From Pedobacter sp. UBA1951 (lineage in GTDB: Bacteria; Bacteroidota; Bacteroidia; Sphingobacteriales; Sphingobacteriaceae), in the NCBI GenBank assembly GCA_002336465.1, contig DDEP01000194.1, positions 1-30,076 on the forward strand: a stretch of DNA of 30,076 nt. Direction: 5' to 3'. Below are positions 22,366 through 30,076 of the stretch, piece by piece. Position numbers and translations under genes: made by a program. The number at the start of each line of letters is the position of its first letter. Positions within the stretch are counted from its first letter, which is position 1. A model generated the notes under the pieces. It did no database searches and was not told the origin of the DNA. It worked only from the letters and a program-made list of their open reading frames with translations.

Positions 22366-24483
22366 TTAACTAATATATTTTGTGATCTTATCCATTAATT
22401 CTTTTTCAGAAAATGGTTTCAGTACCAGATCATTAATTCCAGATGATAAATATTTAATCCTATCTTCTTCCAATACGTTTGCCGTTATGGCTAAAATATG
22501 AATAGATGATTTACTTTTATTTTTAAGCTTCCTGATACGTTGCGTAAGTTCCACTCCTCCCATCTCTGGCATTTGGATATCCGTTAAAATTAAGTCGTAA
22601 TTGTTGTTCTCGAATAAATGCAAGGCTTGTTTGCCATCCAATGCAGTATCTATATCGATATTGTATTTTTTGATTACAGTTTCGGCTAAGAGAATGTTCA
22701 TTTTATTATCATCGGCAAGCAGCACACGTTTTCCTGATAATCGATTTAGGTTGCCCTCTCCAATAATGTTTAATTGCTGATGGTCTTTCATTTCAGCATG
22801 TTCATAACCAATCTCAAAGAAAAAGTTAGATCCTTTTCCCACCTCACTTTCTACACCAATTGTTCCTCCTTGCAGTTCAACGATACGCTTACATATAGCC
22901 AATCCCAAACCCGTACCTTTTTGTTTCACTTTAGAAGAAGAGTAATAAACTTGGGCAAACTCTTCAAAAATCATATAGATATCTTCCTGAGCTATACCAA
23001 CGCCTGTATCAGCAACTTGAATTTTTAGAATTTCCTGCTTTTTTGTTCCCGTAACGATATCAGCTTTAAGCGTAACCAAACCATGATCGGTAAATTTAAT
23101 GGCATTGCTCAGCAAGTTCATAACCACTTGTTTTAATCTTAGAGAATCTCCCTTAAGATTAATGCTATTGTTAAAATTGATATCTGCTTCGAGTTTTAAT
23201 CCTTTTGCAGATGCTTGTATAGAAATACTGCTGATCAGTTCTCTCAATAATTCAGCGGGATTGAAAACAACCTCATCAAAGCTAACTTTACCAGTTTCAT
23301 ACTTAGAAAAATCCAAGATATCATTAACCACATCCAACAGCATAATAGATGAGGTACGGATAGCATTTACCTGTTCAGATTGTTTAGATGTAAGATCTTG
23401 CTGGATCAGCTGTTCTGAAAAACCTATAACCGAATTTAAAGGCGTTCTGATTTCATGACTCATATTGGCCAGAAACCTGCTTTTAGACTGTGCATATTGG
23501 GTAGCTTTTTTAGTATAATCTACCAAATACTTTTCATTTTTATACATCTTGAAAAGATTGTAGAGTATAATAATACCCAACAGGCAGAGCAGTATGAGAG
23601 CAACCTTATAAAGCTTATCTACCATGCTCATATTGGCATCTATATTATCTCTTAATATCTCTTCCGTTTTTTCATGCAATATAATCTCATTGGCTTTATA
23701 ATTCTTCAAGGTTTTAACAACATCGCCAATTATGGTAGTGTTTAAACCTAATATGTCTAACTCTGCTTTTGATAAAAGGTCTTTTCTCGCATAAAGATTT
23801 CTGAAATAATTATTCATCCTTTTCAGGTGAATAAGATTATATTGTTTACTCTGGAATGCCGTATCAAGCTTAACTTCTTTACGAATTGTAGCCACCAATG
23901 AATCTTGGCTACGTTTATCTTTGAAAGCATCAACCAAACGCCCAAAAAGTTTTTTCTTGCTCTTGTCTTGAACGGTAGTTTTAATCGTATCTACCGTAAT
24001 CATGGTCCTGAATTTACCAAACTTGAATTCGCCATAAACCTTAGGTGGTTCAGGTCTGATCACAGTATCTATACCAGCCGATACTTTAACTAAGCTATCG
24101 GTAAGTTTTTTAAGTTTAAGGTAAAGTTGTGTTTTTTGTCTTTTCTGCTCAAACAAATCTGCTAGTTTACCATTGCTGCTGGTATCTATATGAGCAACGA
24201 TATTTGAGATTGTATCTAATTTTTTATTGAAGCTTTGTATGTACTTTTTGTTGGCTGTAACTTCATACAATCTACAATCGTTGTCTGCTCTATAAAGTAA
24301 AATAACACATGAATCAACCGCGGAAAAATCAGTTTTATTTTGCCAAAGTTCTTTTAGGTGGGCAATGAGTGCCGGCACTCTCTTTTTTTTCAGGTAGAAA
24401 AAAATAGAAGTGACCAACATGGTCAAAATAAATAGCGCAACTAACCAGTAACGAAACGTACCGCTCTTTTTATGGTTAAACAA
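22366..24483 (-). CDS. Hybrid sensor histidine kinase/response regulator
   Basis: This 705-aa membrane kinase has TM1 about 13-33, a periplasmic domain about 35-288, TM2 about 290-310 and a short coiled linker. HisKA has phosphoacceptor H343 (FLANMSHEIRTPLNS), and the HATPase domain has NLLSNAIKF, DTGVGI and GTGLGLAI. The C-terminal receiver has phosphoacceptor D635 (ILTDIQMPEMGG) and KPF. The periplasmic part is mainly helical and charged, has two cysteines (SCVILLYRADNDC), and contains a basic stretch KKKLFGRLVDAFKDKRSQDS; I recognise no named sensor domain. There is no DNA-binding output, so a separate regulator or HPt partner is needed and none is adjacent. Start is TTG 24483, with GGAG 7 nt upstream, one of the few Shine-Dalgarno-like sites here. 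It follows parE by 62 nt. Confidence 0.92.
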   Translation of the reverse strand: MFNHKKSGTFRYWLVALFILTMLVTSIFFYLKKKRVPALIAHLKELWQNKTDFSAVDSCVILLYRADNDCRLYEVTANKKYIQSFNKKLDTISNIVAHIDTSSNGKLADLFEQKRQKTQLYLKLKKLTDSLVKVSAGIDTVIRPEPPKVYGEFKFGKFRTMITVDTIKTTVQDKSKKKLFGRLVDAFKDKRSQDSLVATIRKEVKLDTAFQSKQYNLIHLKRMNNYFRNLYARKDLLSKAELDILGLNTTIIGDVVKTLKNYKANEIILHEKTEEILRDNIDANMSMVDKLYKVALILLCLLGIIILYNLFKMYKNEKYLVDYTKKATQYAQSKSRFLANMSHEIRTPLNSVIGFSEQLIQQDLTSKQSEQVNAIRTSSIMLLDVVNDILDFSKYETGKVSFDEVVFNPAELLRELISSISIQASAKGLKLEADINFNNSINLKGDSLRLKQVVMNLLSNAIKFTDHGLVTLKADIVTGTKKQEILKIQVADTGVGIAQEDIYMIFEEFAQVYYSSSKVKQKGTGLGLAICKRIVELQGGTIGVESEVGKGSNFFFEIGYEHAEMKDHQQLNIIGEGNLNRLSGKRVLLADDNKMNILLAETVIKKYNIDIDTALDGKQALHLFENNNYDLILTDIQMPEMGGVELTQRIRKLKNKSKSSIHILAITANVLEEDRIKYLSSGINDLVLKPFSEKELMDKITKYIS

Positions 24484-24503
24484 TTTTATCTCCGTTAAAT
24501 GAT

Positions 24504-24532
24504 TTATTTAAGCATCACATCATCTTAAATAA
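24504..24532. other. 9-bp perfect inverted repeat between parE and the kinase gene
   Basis: ttatttaag (24504-24512) and cttaaataa (24524-24532) flank an 11-nt loop. The stem is almost all A/T and lacks a strong U-tract, so it is a weak terminator at best. It may be an operator controlling the downstream minus-strand kinase gene. Confidence 0.4.
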
Positions 24533-24545
24533 CATAAAGCAGAGA

Positions 24546-26429
24546 TTACTCACTTAATACCAATTGATCTTCTGCTTCAGCTTTGCTTACTTCCTCGGCT
24601 TCATCTTTCTCAACACGCAAATTTCTGATGATATGTTGCTGTCTTTCTGGTGTATTTTTTCCCATGTAATATTCTAAAAGACTTTTGATTGTTTGCTCTT
24701 TTAAAATAACGGGATCCAGCCGAATATCGTTACCAATAAATATACCAAACTCATCAGGAGAGATCTCACCTAAACCTTTAAAACGGGTAATTTCAGGCTT
24801 ACCACCTAGCTTATCTATCGCATTCTTGCGTTCTTCGTCACTATAACAATAAATGGTTTCTTTTTTATTACGCACCCTAAACAGTGGGGTCTGTAAAATG
24901 TAAACGTGTCCGGCTTTAACCAGATCGGGGAAAAACTGTAGAAAAAAAGTCATCATCAACAATCGTATGTGCATGCCATCAACATCCGCATCGGTAGCAA
25001 TAACGATATTATTATAATGTAAACCTTCAAGCCCATCCTCAATATTTAAAGCATGTTGTAAAAGGTTAAACTCTTCATTTTCGTAAACCACTTTCTTGGT
25101 TAGCTCAAAGCAGTTTAAAGGTTTACCCTTTAAACTGAAAACTGCCTGCGTTTCCACATCTCTGGATTTCGTTATCGATCCCGAAGCAGAATCTCCCTCA
25201 GTAATAAACAAAGTAGTTTCATACCTTCTATCGTGGCTAGAATTGAAATGTATCTTGCAATCCCTTAGTTTCTTATTGTGCAACGATGCTTTTTTAGCCC
25301 TTTCATTAGCCAGTTTTTTGATGCCTGCAATATCTTTACGCTCTCGTTCAGACTGCTTAATACGGGTTTCTATGGCATCTGCCACATCTTTATGCTTGTG
25401 CAAATAATCGTCTAATTCTTTCTTTAGAAAATCATTCACAAAAGTACGCACCGTTTGACCATCAGGTGCTATTCTTTCAGAACCTAATTTTGTTTTGGTC
25501 TGCGATTCAAAAACAGGTTCCTGCACACGAATAGCAATTGCAGCAATGATAGAGGCCCTGATGTCTGATGCATCATAATCTTTATTGTAATATTCTCTCA
25601 GCGTTTTAACCACGGCCTCTCTAAATGCAGCTTGGTGTGTTCCGCCTTGCGTAGTATATTGCCCATTCACAAAAGAATGGTACTCTTCTCCATACTGCTG
25701 TCCGTGTGTCATCGCTACCTCGATATCATGACCTTTAAGGTGTATGATTGGGTAACGGATTTCTTCTGGTTTATTCTGACGTGATAACAAATCATATAAC
25801 CCACGTTCTGAAAAATATTTCTGATTATTAAAACTAATGGTTAGCCCTGTGTTCAAGAAAACATAATTCCATATCATGCTCTCTACAAAATCAGGGATAT
25901 AATGGTAATTTCTAAAGATACTGTCATCTGGATAGAAAGTTATTGCGGTACCATTTCGCTGAGTGGTTTCAACTTCTGGATGATCAATGGTGATTAATCC
26001 TTTGCTAAATTCTACTTTCTTGGTTTTGCCTTCGCGGTAGCTTTGTACAATAAAAGTTGTAGATAATGCATTTACGGCTTTAGTTCCTACCCCATTCATC
26101 CCTACCGATTTCTGAAATGCGCTACTGTCGTATTTACCTCCGGTATTCATCTTTGATACGCAATCTATCACTTTACCCAAAGGAATACCACGCCCATAAT
26201 CACGCACATTTACTTTATGATCAGACACAGTAATATCAATCGTACGCCCTGCTCCCATCATAAACTCATCAATAGAGTTATCCAGGATTTCTTTTAACAA
26301 AACATAAATGCCATCATCCTGTGCAGAACCGTCTCCTAACTTACCTATGTACATACCCGGTCTACGGCGAATATGTTCTTGCCAGTCGAGTGATTTGATA
26401 CTATCTTCGTTATATGCAGGATTAGTCAT
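24546..26429 (-). CDS. parE: DNA topoisomerase IV subunit B
   Basis: This is the ATPase subunit of the type IIA topoisomerase that decatenates sister chromosomes; its partner is ParC. The 627 aa show the GHKL ATPase with EILDNSIDEF (N51, Mg-binding), DYGRGIP (77-83) and the ATP lid GMNGVGTKAV (110-119). Then come the transducer domain, the TOPRIM motif ITEGDSASGS (E411) and DADVDGMHIR, and a C-terminal tail with TRFKGLGEISPDEF. I call ParE rather than GyrB because of EGDSASG instead of the usual GyrB EGDSAGG, the short length and the MTNPAYNEDSIKSLDWQEHI start. ParC is often next door in Bacteroidota but is not here; the next gene is the hybrid kinase. A perfect -7 box lies at 26482-26489. 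Confidence 0.92.
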   Translation of the reverse strand: MTNPAYNEDSIKSLDWQEHIRRRPGMYIGKLGDGSAQDDGIYVLLKEILDNSIDEFMMGAGRTIDITVSDHKVNVRDYGRGIPLGKVIDCVSKMNTGGKYDSSAFQKSVGMNGVGTKAVNALSTTFIVQSYREGKTKKVEFSKGLITIDHPEVETTQRNGTAITFYPDDSIFRNYHYIPDFVESMIWNYVFLNTGLTISFNNQKYFSERGLYDLLSRQNKPEEIRYPIIHLKGHDIEVAMTHGQQYGEEYHSFVNGQYTTQGGTHQAAFREAVVKTLREYYNKDYDASDIRASIIAAIAIRVQEPVFESQTKTKLGSERIAPDGQTVRTFVNDFLKKELDDYLHKHKDVADAIETRIKQSERERKDIAGIKKLANERAKKASLHNKKLRDCKIHFNSSHDRRYETTLFITEGDSASGSITKSRDVETQAVFSLKGKPLNCFELTKKVVYENEEFNLLQHALNIEDGLEGLHYNNIVIATDADVDGMHIRLLMMTFFLQFFPDLVKAGHVYILQTPLFRVRNKKETIYCYSDEERKNAIDKLGGKPEITRFKGLGEISPDEFGIFIGNDIRLDPVILKEQTIKSLLEYYMGKNTPERQQHIIRNLRVEKDEAEEVSKAEAEDQLVLSE

Positions 26430-26481
26430 TATGTTTTGATTTTATAGTTTGATGAAAAACTAAAGATTTAACCATTATAAG

Positions 26482-26489
26482 CAAAATTA
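26482..26489 (-). promoter_or_regulatory. parE promoter -7 box (TAATTTTG)
   Basis: On the minus strand TAATTTTG is a perfect TAnnTTTG. The predicted leader before the parE ATG is about 49 nt. The -33 element is not clear: the best candidate, TTCTG near 26513-26517, is degenerate. Confidence 0.45.
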
Positions 26490-26610
26490 ACTGTTTATTC
26501 TGTCTTTTGTTAGCAGAAATATCAACATTTATACATTTTTGCTATATGACAAGAGCTTATGCCAATAATTGTTAAATTGCAGATTGAAAACCAAAACTAA
26601 ACAATAAATA

Positions 26611-27957
26611 ATGGAAGAAAAGAAGCAACTTTCCCTCTTCGACCTGTCGATGATTGTAGTAAGCCTAGTGATAGGCATGGGAATTTTTAGAACCCCTGTT
26701 AATGTAGCTGCTAAAGCTCAAATCCCCGAACTGTTTTTTTTAGCATGGATAGTTGGAGGTTTTGTAGCACTTTGCGGAGCTTTAACTTATGCAGAAATTG
26801 GTTCGCGCTACCCCGTAACCGGTGGGTATTACAAGATTTTTTCTGTTTGTTACCATCCTTCCATTGCTTTTGCCATCAACTGTATTATTGTAGTTAGTAA
26901 TGCAGCTTCTGTGGCTGGTGTTTCATTAATTGGCGCCGAATATATAAACAAAGCACTTTTTCCTGTTGAAATGCAAACCAATGACCATCGTATCCTTATT
27001 GGGTTAGTGAGCATTATCATATTTTATACCATTAACCTCTTGGGATTAAGGACTAGCTCTAGAACACAGAACGTTCTAACCATCATTAAGCTGGTAATGG
27101 TAATCACTTTGATTTGTGCTGTTTTCTTTGGCGGACAAACACAACAATTGCCATCGGTTTTTAGTACCTCAGATGGTTTGCCTGCTACTTGGAGCGATTA
27201 TGGAAAAGCACTTGGAATTTGTTTAATAGCAGTATCTTTCAGTTTTGGTGGTTACCAACAAACCATTAATTTTGGTGGCGAGGCCAAAGAAGCAAAAACA
27301 GTTATTCCTCGCTCTATTCTTGTTGGGCTGGGCATTATCATTACGCTTTACATGGCCATCAATTATGCTTATGTGAAAGTAATCGGTTTCGAACAACTGA
27401 AGTCGGCACAAAGTATTGCAGCCATTTTAGCGGGGCAGATATTTGGACCAACTGGCTTTACCATACTTTCAGTATTGATATTTTTATCTGTACTAGGATA
27501 CGTAAATGTAAATTTATTGAGCAATCCAAGAGCCATGTACGCTATGGGAGAAGAAGGTGCATTGCCCAAAATATTTACTAAAAAAACAAAGAAAAATGAT
27601 GTGATGGTGGTAAGTTTAACCCTCTTCACCATCCTATCTATCTTCACGCTGTTTTATGCCAAAACCTTCGACAAAATTTTAAACTACACCATTTTTATGG
27701 ATGGAGCTGGCATGATTTTCTCGGCCGCTACCATTTTTTATCTGCGTAAAAAAACTGCGCATCTAGATAAAAATACCATTTACACCATGAAATTATATCC
27801 ACTAATGCCCATCATTTTTATCTCGGCTTATTTATTTGTTGCGATCAGCATTTATAATGATGATCCAAATGCTGCATTAAATGGTATTTATATTTTCTTG
27901 GGATTTGTAGCAATTTATTTTATCAATAAGTTTTTAAACAGGAATAAAACGACTTAG
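26611..27957 (+). CDS. APC-superfamily amino-acid permease
   Basis: This 448-aa inner-membrane transporter has about 12 helices. TM1 carries the APC substrate-binding GMGIF break (VVSLVIGMGIFRTP, about 18-31), then WIVGGFVALCGALTYAEIGSRYP with the conserved TM2-loop Glu, and FSFGGYQQTINFGGEAKE in TM6, a region typical of the family. Length and topology fit amino acid:proton symporters or exchangers. Substrate is not predictable from sequence, but the gene is followed after 27 nt by a PLP-dependent Cys/Met-metabolism enzyme, which hints at a sulfur amino acid or related substrate. It diverges from parE; no clear TAnnTTTG box is visible ahead of it. Confidence 0.92.
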   Translation: MEEKKQLSLFDLSMIVVSLVIGMGIFRTPVNVAAKAQIPELFFLAWIVGGFVALCGALTYAEIGSRYPVTGGYYKIFSVCYHPSIAFAINCIIVVSNAASVAGVSLIGAEYINKALFPVEMQTNDHRILIGLVSIIIFYTINLLGLRTSSRTQNVLTIIKLVMVITLICAVFFGGQTQQLPSVFSTSDGLPATWSDYGKALGICLIAVSFSFGGYQQTINFGGEAKEAKTVIPRSILVGLGIIITLYMAINYAYVKVIGFEQLKSAQSIAAILAGQIFGPTGFTILSVLIFLSVLGYVNVNLLSNPRAMYAMGEEGALPKIFTKKTKKNDVMVVSLTLFTILSIFTLFYAKTFDKILNYTIFMDGAGMIFSAATIFYLRKKTAHLDKNTIYTMKLYPLMPIIFISAYLFVAISIYNDDPNAALNGIYIFLGFVAIYFINKFLNRNKTT

Positions 27958-27984
27958 TTCAATTTTAACTTTTAACTTAATAGA

Positions 27985-29151
27985 GTGGATATTTCATACA
28001 TTTTAAACGAATTGGGTGAAGAAAGGGAAAACTATTTTAACGCCATTGCCCCTCCTATCATACAAACAAGTAATTTTAAATTCGATACGGTAGATGCTTT
28101 CCGCAAAGCGCTTTCAGATGAATACCAAGGTAATTTATATTCAAGAGGTTTTAACCCTACCATTGATATTTTAAGGAAGAAACTGGCCGCGTTAGATGGT
28201 GCAGAAGATGCACTGGTTTTTGGCAGTGGCATTGCCGCGGTAACCATACCCGTATTGGCTTTATTACAAAGTGGAGATGAGGTTATCTGCGTTGAAAATC
28301 CATATAGCTGGACCATCAAATTATTCAATGATTTTCTTCCAAAATTTGGCATTAAAACCATTTTTGTTGATGGTAGCCATACTGAAGCGATTGAACAAGC
28401 GATCACTTCTAAAACCAAATTAATCTATTTAGAGTCGCCCAATACATTTAGCTTTGATGTACAAGATCTAGAAGCCATTGCTAAAATAGCAAAGCAACAT
28501 GGCGTTTATACAATGATAGACAATAGTTACTGCACGCCCTTGTACCAGCAGCCCATTAGTTACGGTATTGATCTCGTAGCGCAATCTGCCACTAAATATT
28601 TAAGCGGTCACAGTGATGTGGTAGCCGGAGTAGTTACAGGCAAAAGAAGCTTGATCAAGCAAATATTTGAAAAAGAATACATGAATATAGGCGCTTCCAT
28701 GTCGCCTCAAAATGCTTGGCTCATATTACGTGGCTTAAGAACACTTCCCATTAGGTTAGAGCAAAGTAGCTCTACTGCCGAAAAGATTATTCATTTCTTA
28801 AACTCACATCCTAAAATAGATCAGGTTATCTATCCTTTTAATCCAGATAATGTAACCGTTAAGCTGGCTAAGAAACAGATGAAGAAATGTGGTGGGCTGT
28901 TCAGCTTTACTTTAAAAGAAAGCAGCCTCGACAAGATTGAAGCTTTTTGCAATGAGTTAAAACATTTTTCGATGGCAGTATCATGGGGAGGTTACGAAAG
29001 CTTGATTATTCCGGCCTGTGCGGGTATTAGCAAAGCCGATTTTGATCCTGAAAATAAAAGACATATCCTGATCAGAGTATATATCGGATTAGAAGAGCCG
29101 GAATATTTAATCAAGGATTTGGAATTTGGTTTAAATAAATTAACTACGTAA
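27985..29151 (+). CDS. Cys/Met-metabolism PLP-dependent enzyme (cystathionine gamma-synthase/lyase family)
   Basis: This fold-type I PLP enzyme has 388 aa, the usual length for the trans-sulfuration family. Motifs visible are LYSRGFNPT (phosphate-binding Tyr/Arg from the partner subunit), FGSGIAAV, ENPYSWT with the PLP-stacking Tyr, DNSYCTPLYQQP with the pyridine-N Asp, and SATKYLSGHSDVVAG with Schiff-base Lys204. The C-terminal SWGGYESLIIP and RVYIGLEEPEYLIKDL are typical. Lyase versus synthase activity cannot be settled; the neighbouring permease (27-nt gap, likely one operon) is compatible with degradation of an imported amino acid. Start is GTG 27985, with no in-frame ATG upstream. A weak hairpin follows at 29158-29181. 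Confidence 0.92.
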   Translation: MDISYILNELGEERENYFNAIAPPIIQTSNFKFDTVDAFRKALSDEYQGNLYSRGFNPTIDILRKKLAALDGAEDALVFGSGIAAVTIPVLALLQSGDEVICVENPYSWTIKLFNDFLPKFGIKTIFVDGSHTEAIEQAITSKTKLIYLESPNTFSFDVQDLEAIAKIAKQHGVYTMIDNSYCTPLYQQPISYGIDLVAQSATKYLSGHSDVVAGVVTGKRSLIKQIFEKEYMNIGASMSPQNAWLILRGLRTLPIRLEQSSSTAEKIIHFLNSHPKIDQVIYPFNPDNVTVKLAKKQMKKCGGLFSFTLKESSLDKIEAFCNELKHFSMAVSWGGYESLIIPACAGISKADFDPENKRHILIRVYIGLEEPEYLIKDLEFGLNKLTT

Positions 29152-29157
29152 ATATGA

Positions 29158-29181
29158 CCTTACTGATTAATTTTAGTGAGG
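29158..29181 (+). terminator. Weak hairpin after the PLP-enzyme gene
   Basis: ccttact (29158-29164) can pair with agtgagg (29175-29181), with one G-U pair and a 10-nt loop. Only a short T run follows (gtagtttt), so this is a tentative terminator. Confidence 0.3.
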
Positions 29182-29230
29182 AGTGTGTAGTTTTCAGTTA
29201 TAAATCTTGGACAAAAATTATTACCACACA

Positions 29231-29264
29231 TTGGCACTTATTAAATAGTAATCTATTATGTTTG
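29231..29264 (+). promoter_or_regulatory. Promoter of the Wzz-like gene (TTG-N23-TATGTTTG)
   Basis: TTG (29231-29233) and the perfect -7 box TATGTTTG (29257-29264) are 23 nt apart. The ATG at 29258 lies inside the box, so translation most likely begins at the in-frame ATG 29282, about 14 nt after the predicted transcription start. Confidence 0.55.
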
Positions 29265-29281
29265 CGACAAACAAACGATCC

Positions 29282-30076
29282 ATGCCGGAAGAAATTATTT
29301 CAATTGATTTTAAATCTATAGCTAAATTATTCTACAATAATCTAGTTTACTTTCTCGCTGGCATTATTGTATTTACACTCCCTTACGTGCTTTATAGCGT
29401 AAATAAAAAAACTCAATTTGCGGCAACAATTAAAATTTTACCCGAAATAGCTCATCAACCTAACAATGGATTAGCTAGCCTACTTGAAATGGCTTCAAAT
29501 TTTGCAAAGAAAAAAGAGCTTTATAGTCAAGAAATAACCTCTCCTACTTTATACAAGGATATATTACTTACAGATAAATATTTCTCCAAACTTTCTAGAG
29601 ATATTCCTGAAAGTAAATTATTGAATTTTCCCAAAACAGAAAGTGGTAGAAACCAAATAATTTCAGTTACAACAAGCAATAATAAACTTACTTCAATTAC
29701 CGCAACAACATTCGCTCCAAATCTTTCAGAAAAAATAGTGGAACATGCTACCCATTATCTTTTGGATTTTTTAATCAACTATAGAAAAGAAAAAAGTTTA
29801 GCCGATTTGAAGTTCATACAGGCTAAATATATAGAGAATAAGAATAATGCATTTGGAGATAATCTTGCCAAATTAATTCTACTTCAGGAAATAAAAGTAC
29901 AAGAAGATACCCCTGTATTTCAAACTTTAGGGAAACCAGAAACAAATAAATTAAAGAATTTTAGATTAATTGAAGTGACATGCTTAACAGTTCTCGGAGT
30001 ACTTTTAACTGCTATAATAATATTATTAAAAAATCAAAATTACAGATTGATTTTTATCTCAGAAAAAATCGAGGGA
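29282..30076 (+). CDS. Wzz-like polysaccharide chain-length/co-polymerase protein (runs off right edge)
   Basis: The open frame from ATG 29282 gives 265 codons without a stop before the window ends. Topology is TM1 (about 21-40, LVYFLAGIIVFTLPYVLYSV), a periplasmic domain of about 190 aa rich in Lys/Asn with helical stretches, and TM2 (about 235-255, EVTCLTVLGVLLTAIIIL). Just before TM2 is KVQEDTPVFQTLGKPETNK, resembling the proline-containing segment preceding TM2 in Wzz-type proteins. This two-helix layout fits polysaccharide co-polymerases that set O-antigen or capsule length; no kinase domain is seen before the edge. The sequence is visibly more AT-rich than its neighbours, as surface-polysaccharide loci often are. 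Assigned by topology and short motifs only. Confidence 0.7.
   Translation, partial: MPEEIISIDFKSIAKLFYNNLVYFLAGIIVFTLPYVLYSVNKKTQFAATIKILPEIAHQPNNGLASLLEMASNFAKKKELYSQEITSPTLYKDILLTDKYFSKLSRDIPESKLLNFPKTESGRNQIISVTTSNNKLTSITATTFAPNLSEKIVEHATHYLLDFLINYRKEKSLADLKFIQAKYIENKNNAFGDNLAKLILLQEIKVQEDTPVFQTLGKPETNKLKNFRLIEVTCLTVLGVLLTAIIILLKNQNYRLIFISEKIEG

Noticed and set aside
29258..29281. ATG at 29258 as start of the Wzz-like gene
   Set aside because: It is part of the -7 box TATGTTTG; transcription would start after it, so ATG 29282 is preferred.
1..30076. CRISPR array, tRNA or rRNA genes, prophage, toxin-antitoxin or defence island
   Set aside because: No regularly spaced direct repeats, cloverleaf-type sequences, phage genes or recognisable defence families were seen in the gaps or reading frames.

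Overview
The window looks like a chromosomal segment from a low-GC member of the Bacteroidota, most likely a Sphingobacteriaceae relative such as Pedobacter or Mucilaginibacter. The evidence is the gene families (a Bacteroidota-type TamB plus lipoprotein TamL pair, an ABC-F EttA, a stand-alone IS1096-passenger-like protein, a Bacteroidota-type ParE), the near absence of Shine-Dalgarno sequences, and several copies of the Bacteroidota promoter -7 box TAnnTTTG. The genus is an inference. Almost everything is housekeeping or envelope biology. I see no CRISPR array, phage, transposase, rRNA or tRNA gene.

Layout. 1-1481 (-): ClpC unfoldase, cut by the left edge, diverging from ettA (1855-3534, +). 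3551-3684: a MITE-like palindromic element between ettA and an acyl-CoA dehydrogenase (3754-4905, -). 5157-5561 (-): a small S4-domain RNA-binding protein, divergent from dapD (5640-6458, +; lysine and diaminopimelate synthesis). Then on the + strand come three different glycosyltransferases (6546-9601), followed by genes for tRNA maturation: tsaC (t6A37), cca (3' CCA addition) and miaA (i6A37). Between cca and miaA lies a small acidic-tailed IS1096-passenger-like protein. Cytidine deaminase (13334-13828, -) converges on miaA with overlapping stop codons.

13979-22260 (+): a tight operon of tamB (1661 aa, inner-membrane-anchored bridge), tamL (BamA/TamA-type outer-membrane lipoprotein barrel) and a YihY/BrkB inner-membrane protein. 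This is probably an envelope assembly or lipid-transport module. On the - strand, parE (topoisomerase IV subunit B) is followed by a hybrid sensor histidine kinase with an all-helical periplasmic domain of unknown ligand. 26611-29151 (+): an APC amino-acid permease and a Cys/Met-metabolism PLP enzyme, likely one operon. At the right edge (29282 onward) begins an AT-rich gene for a Wzz-like chain-length protein, probably the first gene of a surface-polysaccharide locus.

Recurring theme: several genes appear to use TTG or GTG starts, and in three places a promoter box or hairpin argues for a start downstream of the longest ORF. No clearly new system is evident. The most interesting leads are the tamB-tamL-yihY operon, the palindromic element at 3551-3684, the sensor domain of the orphan hybrid kinase, and the acidic IS1096-passenger-like protein inside the tRNA-maturation cluster.
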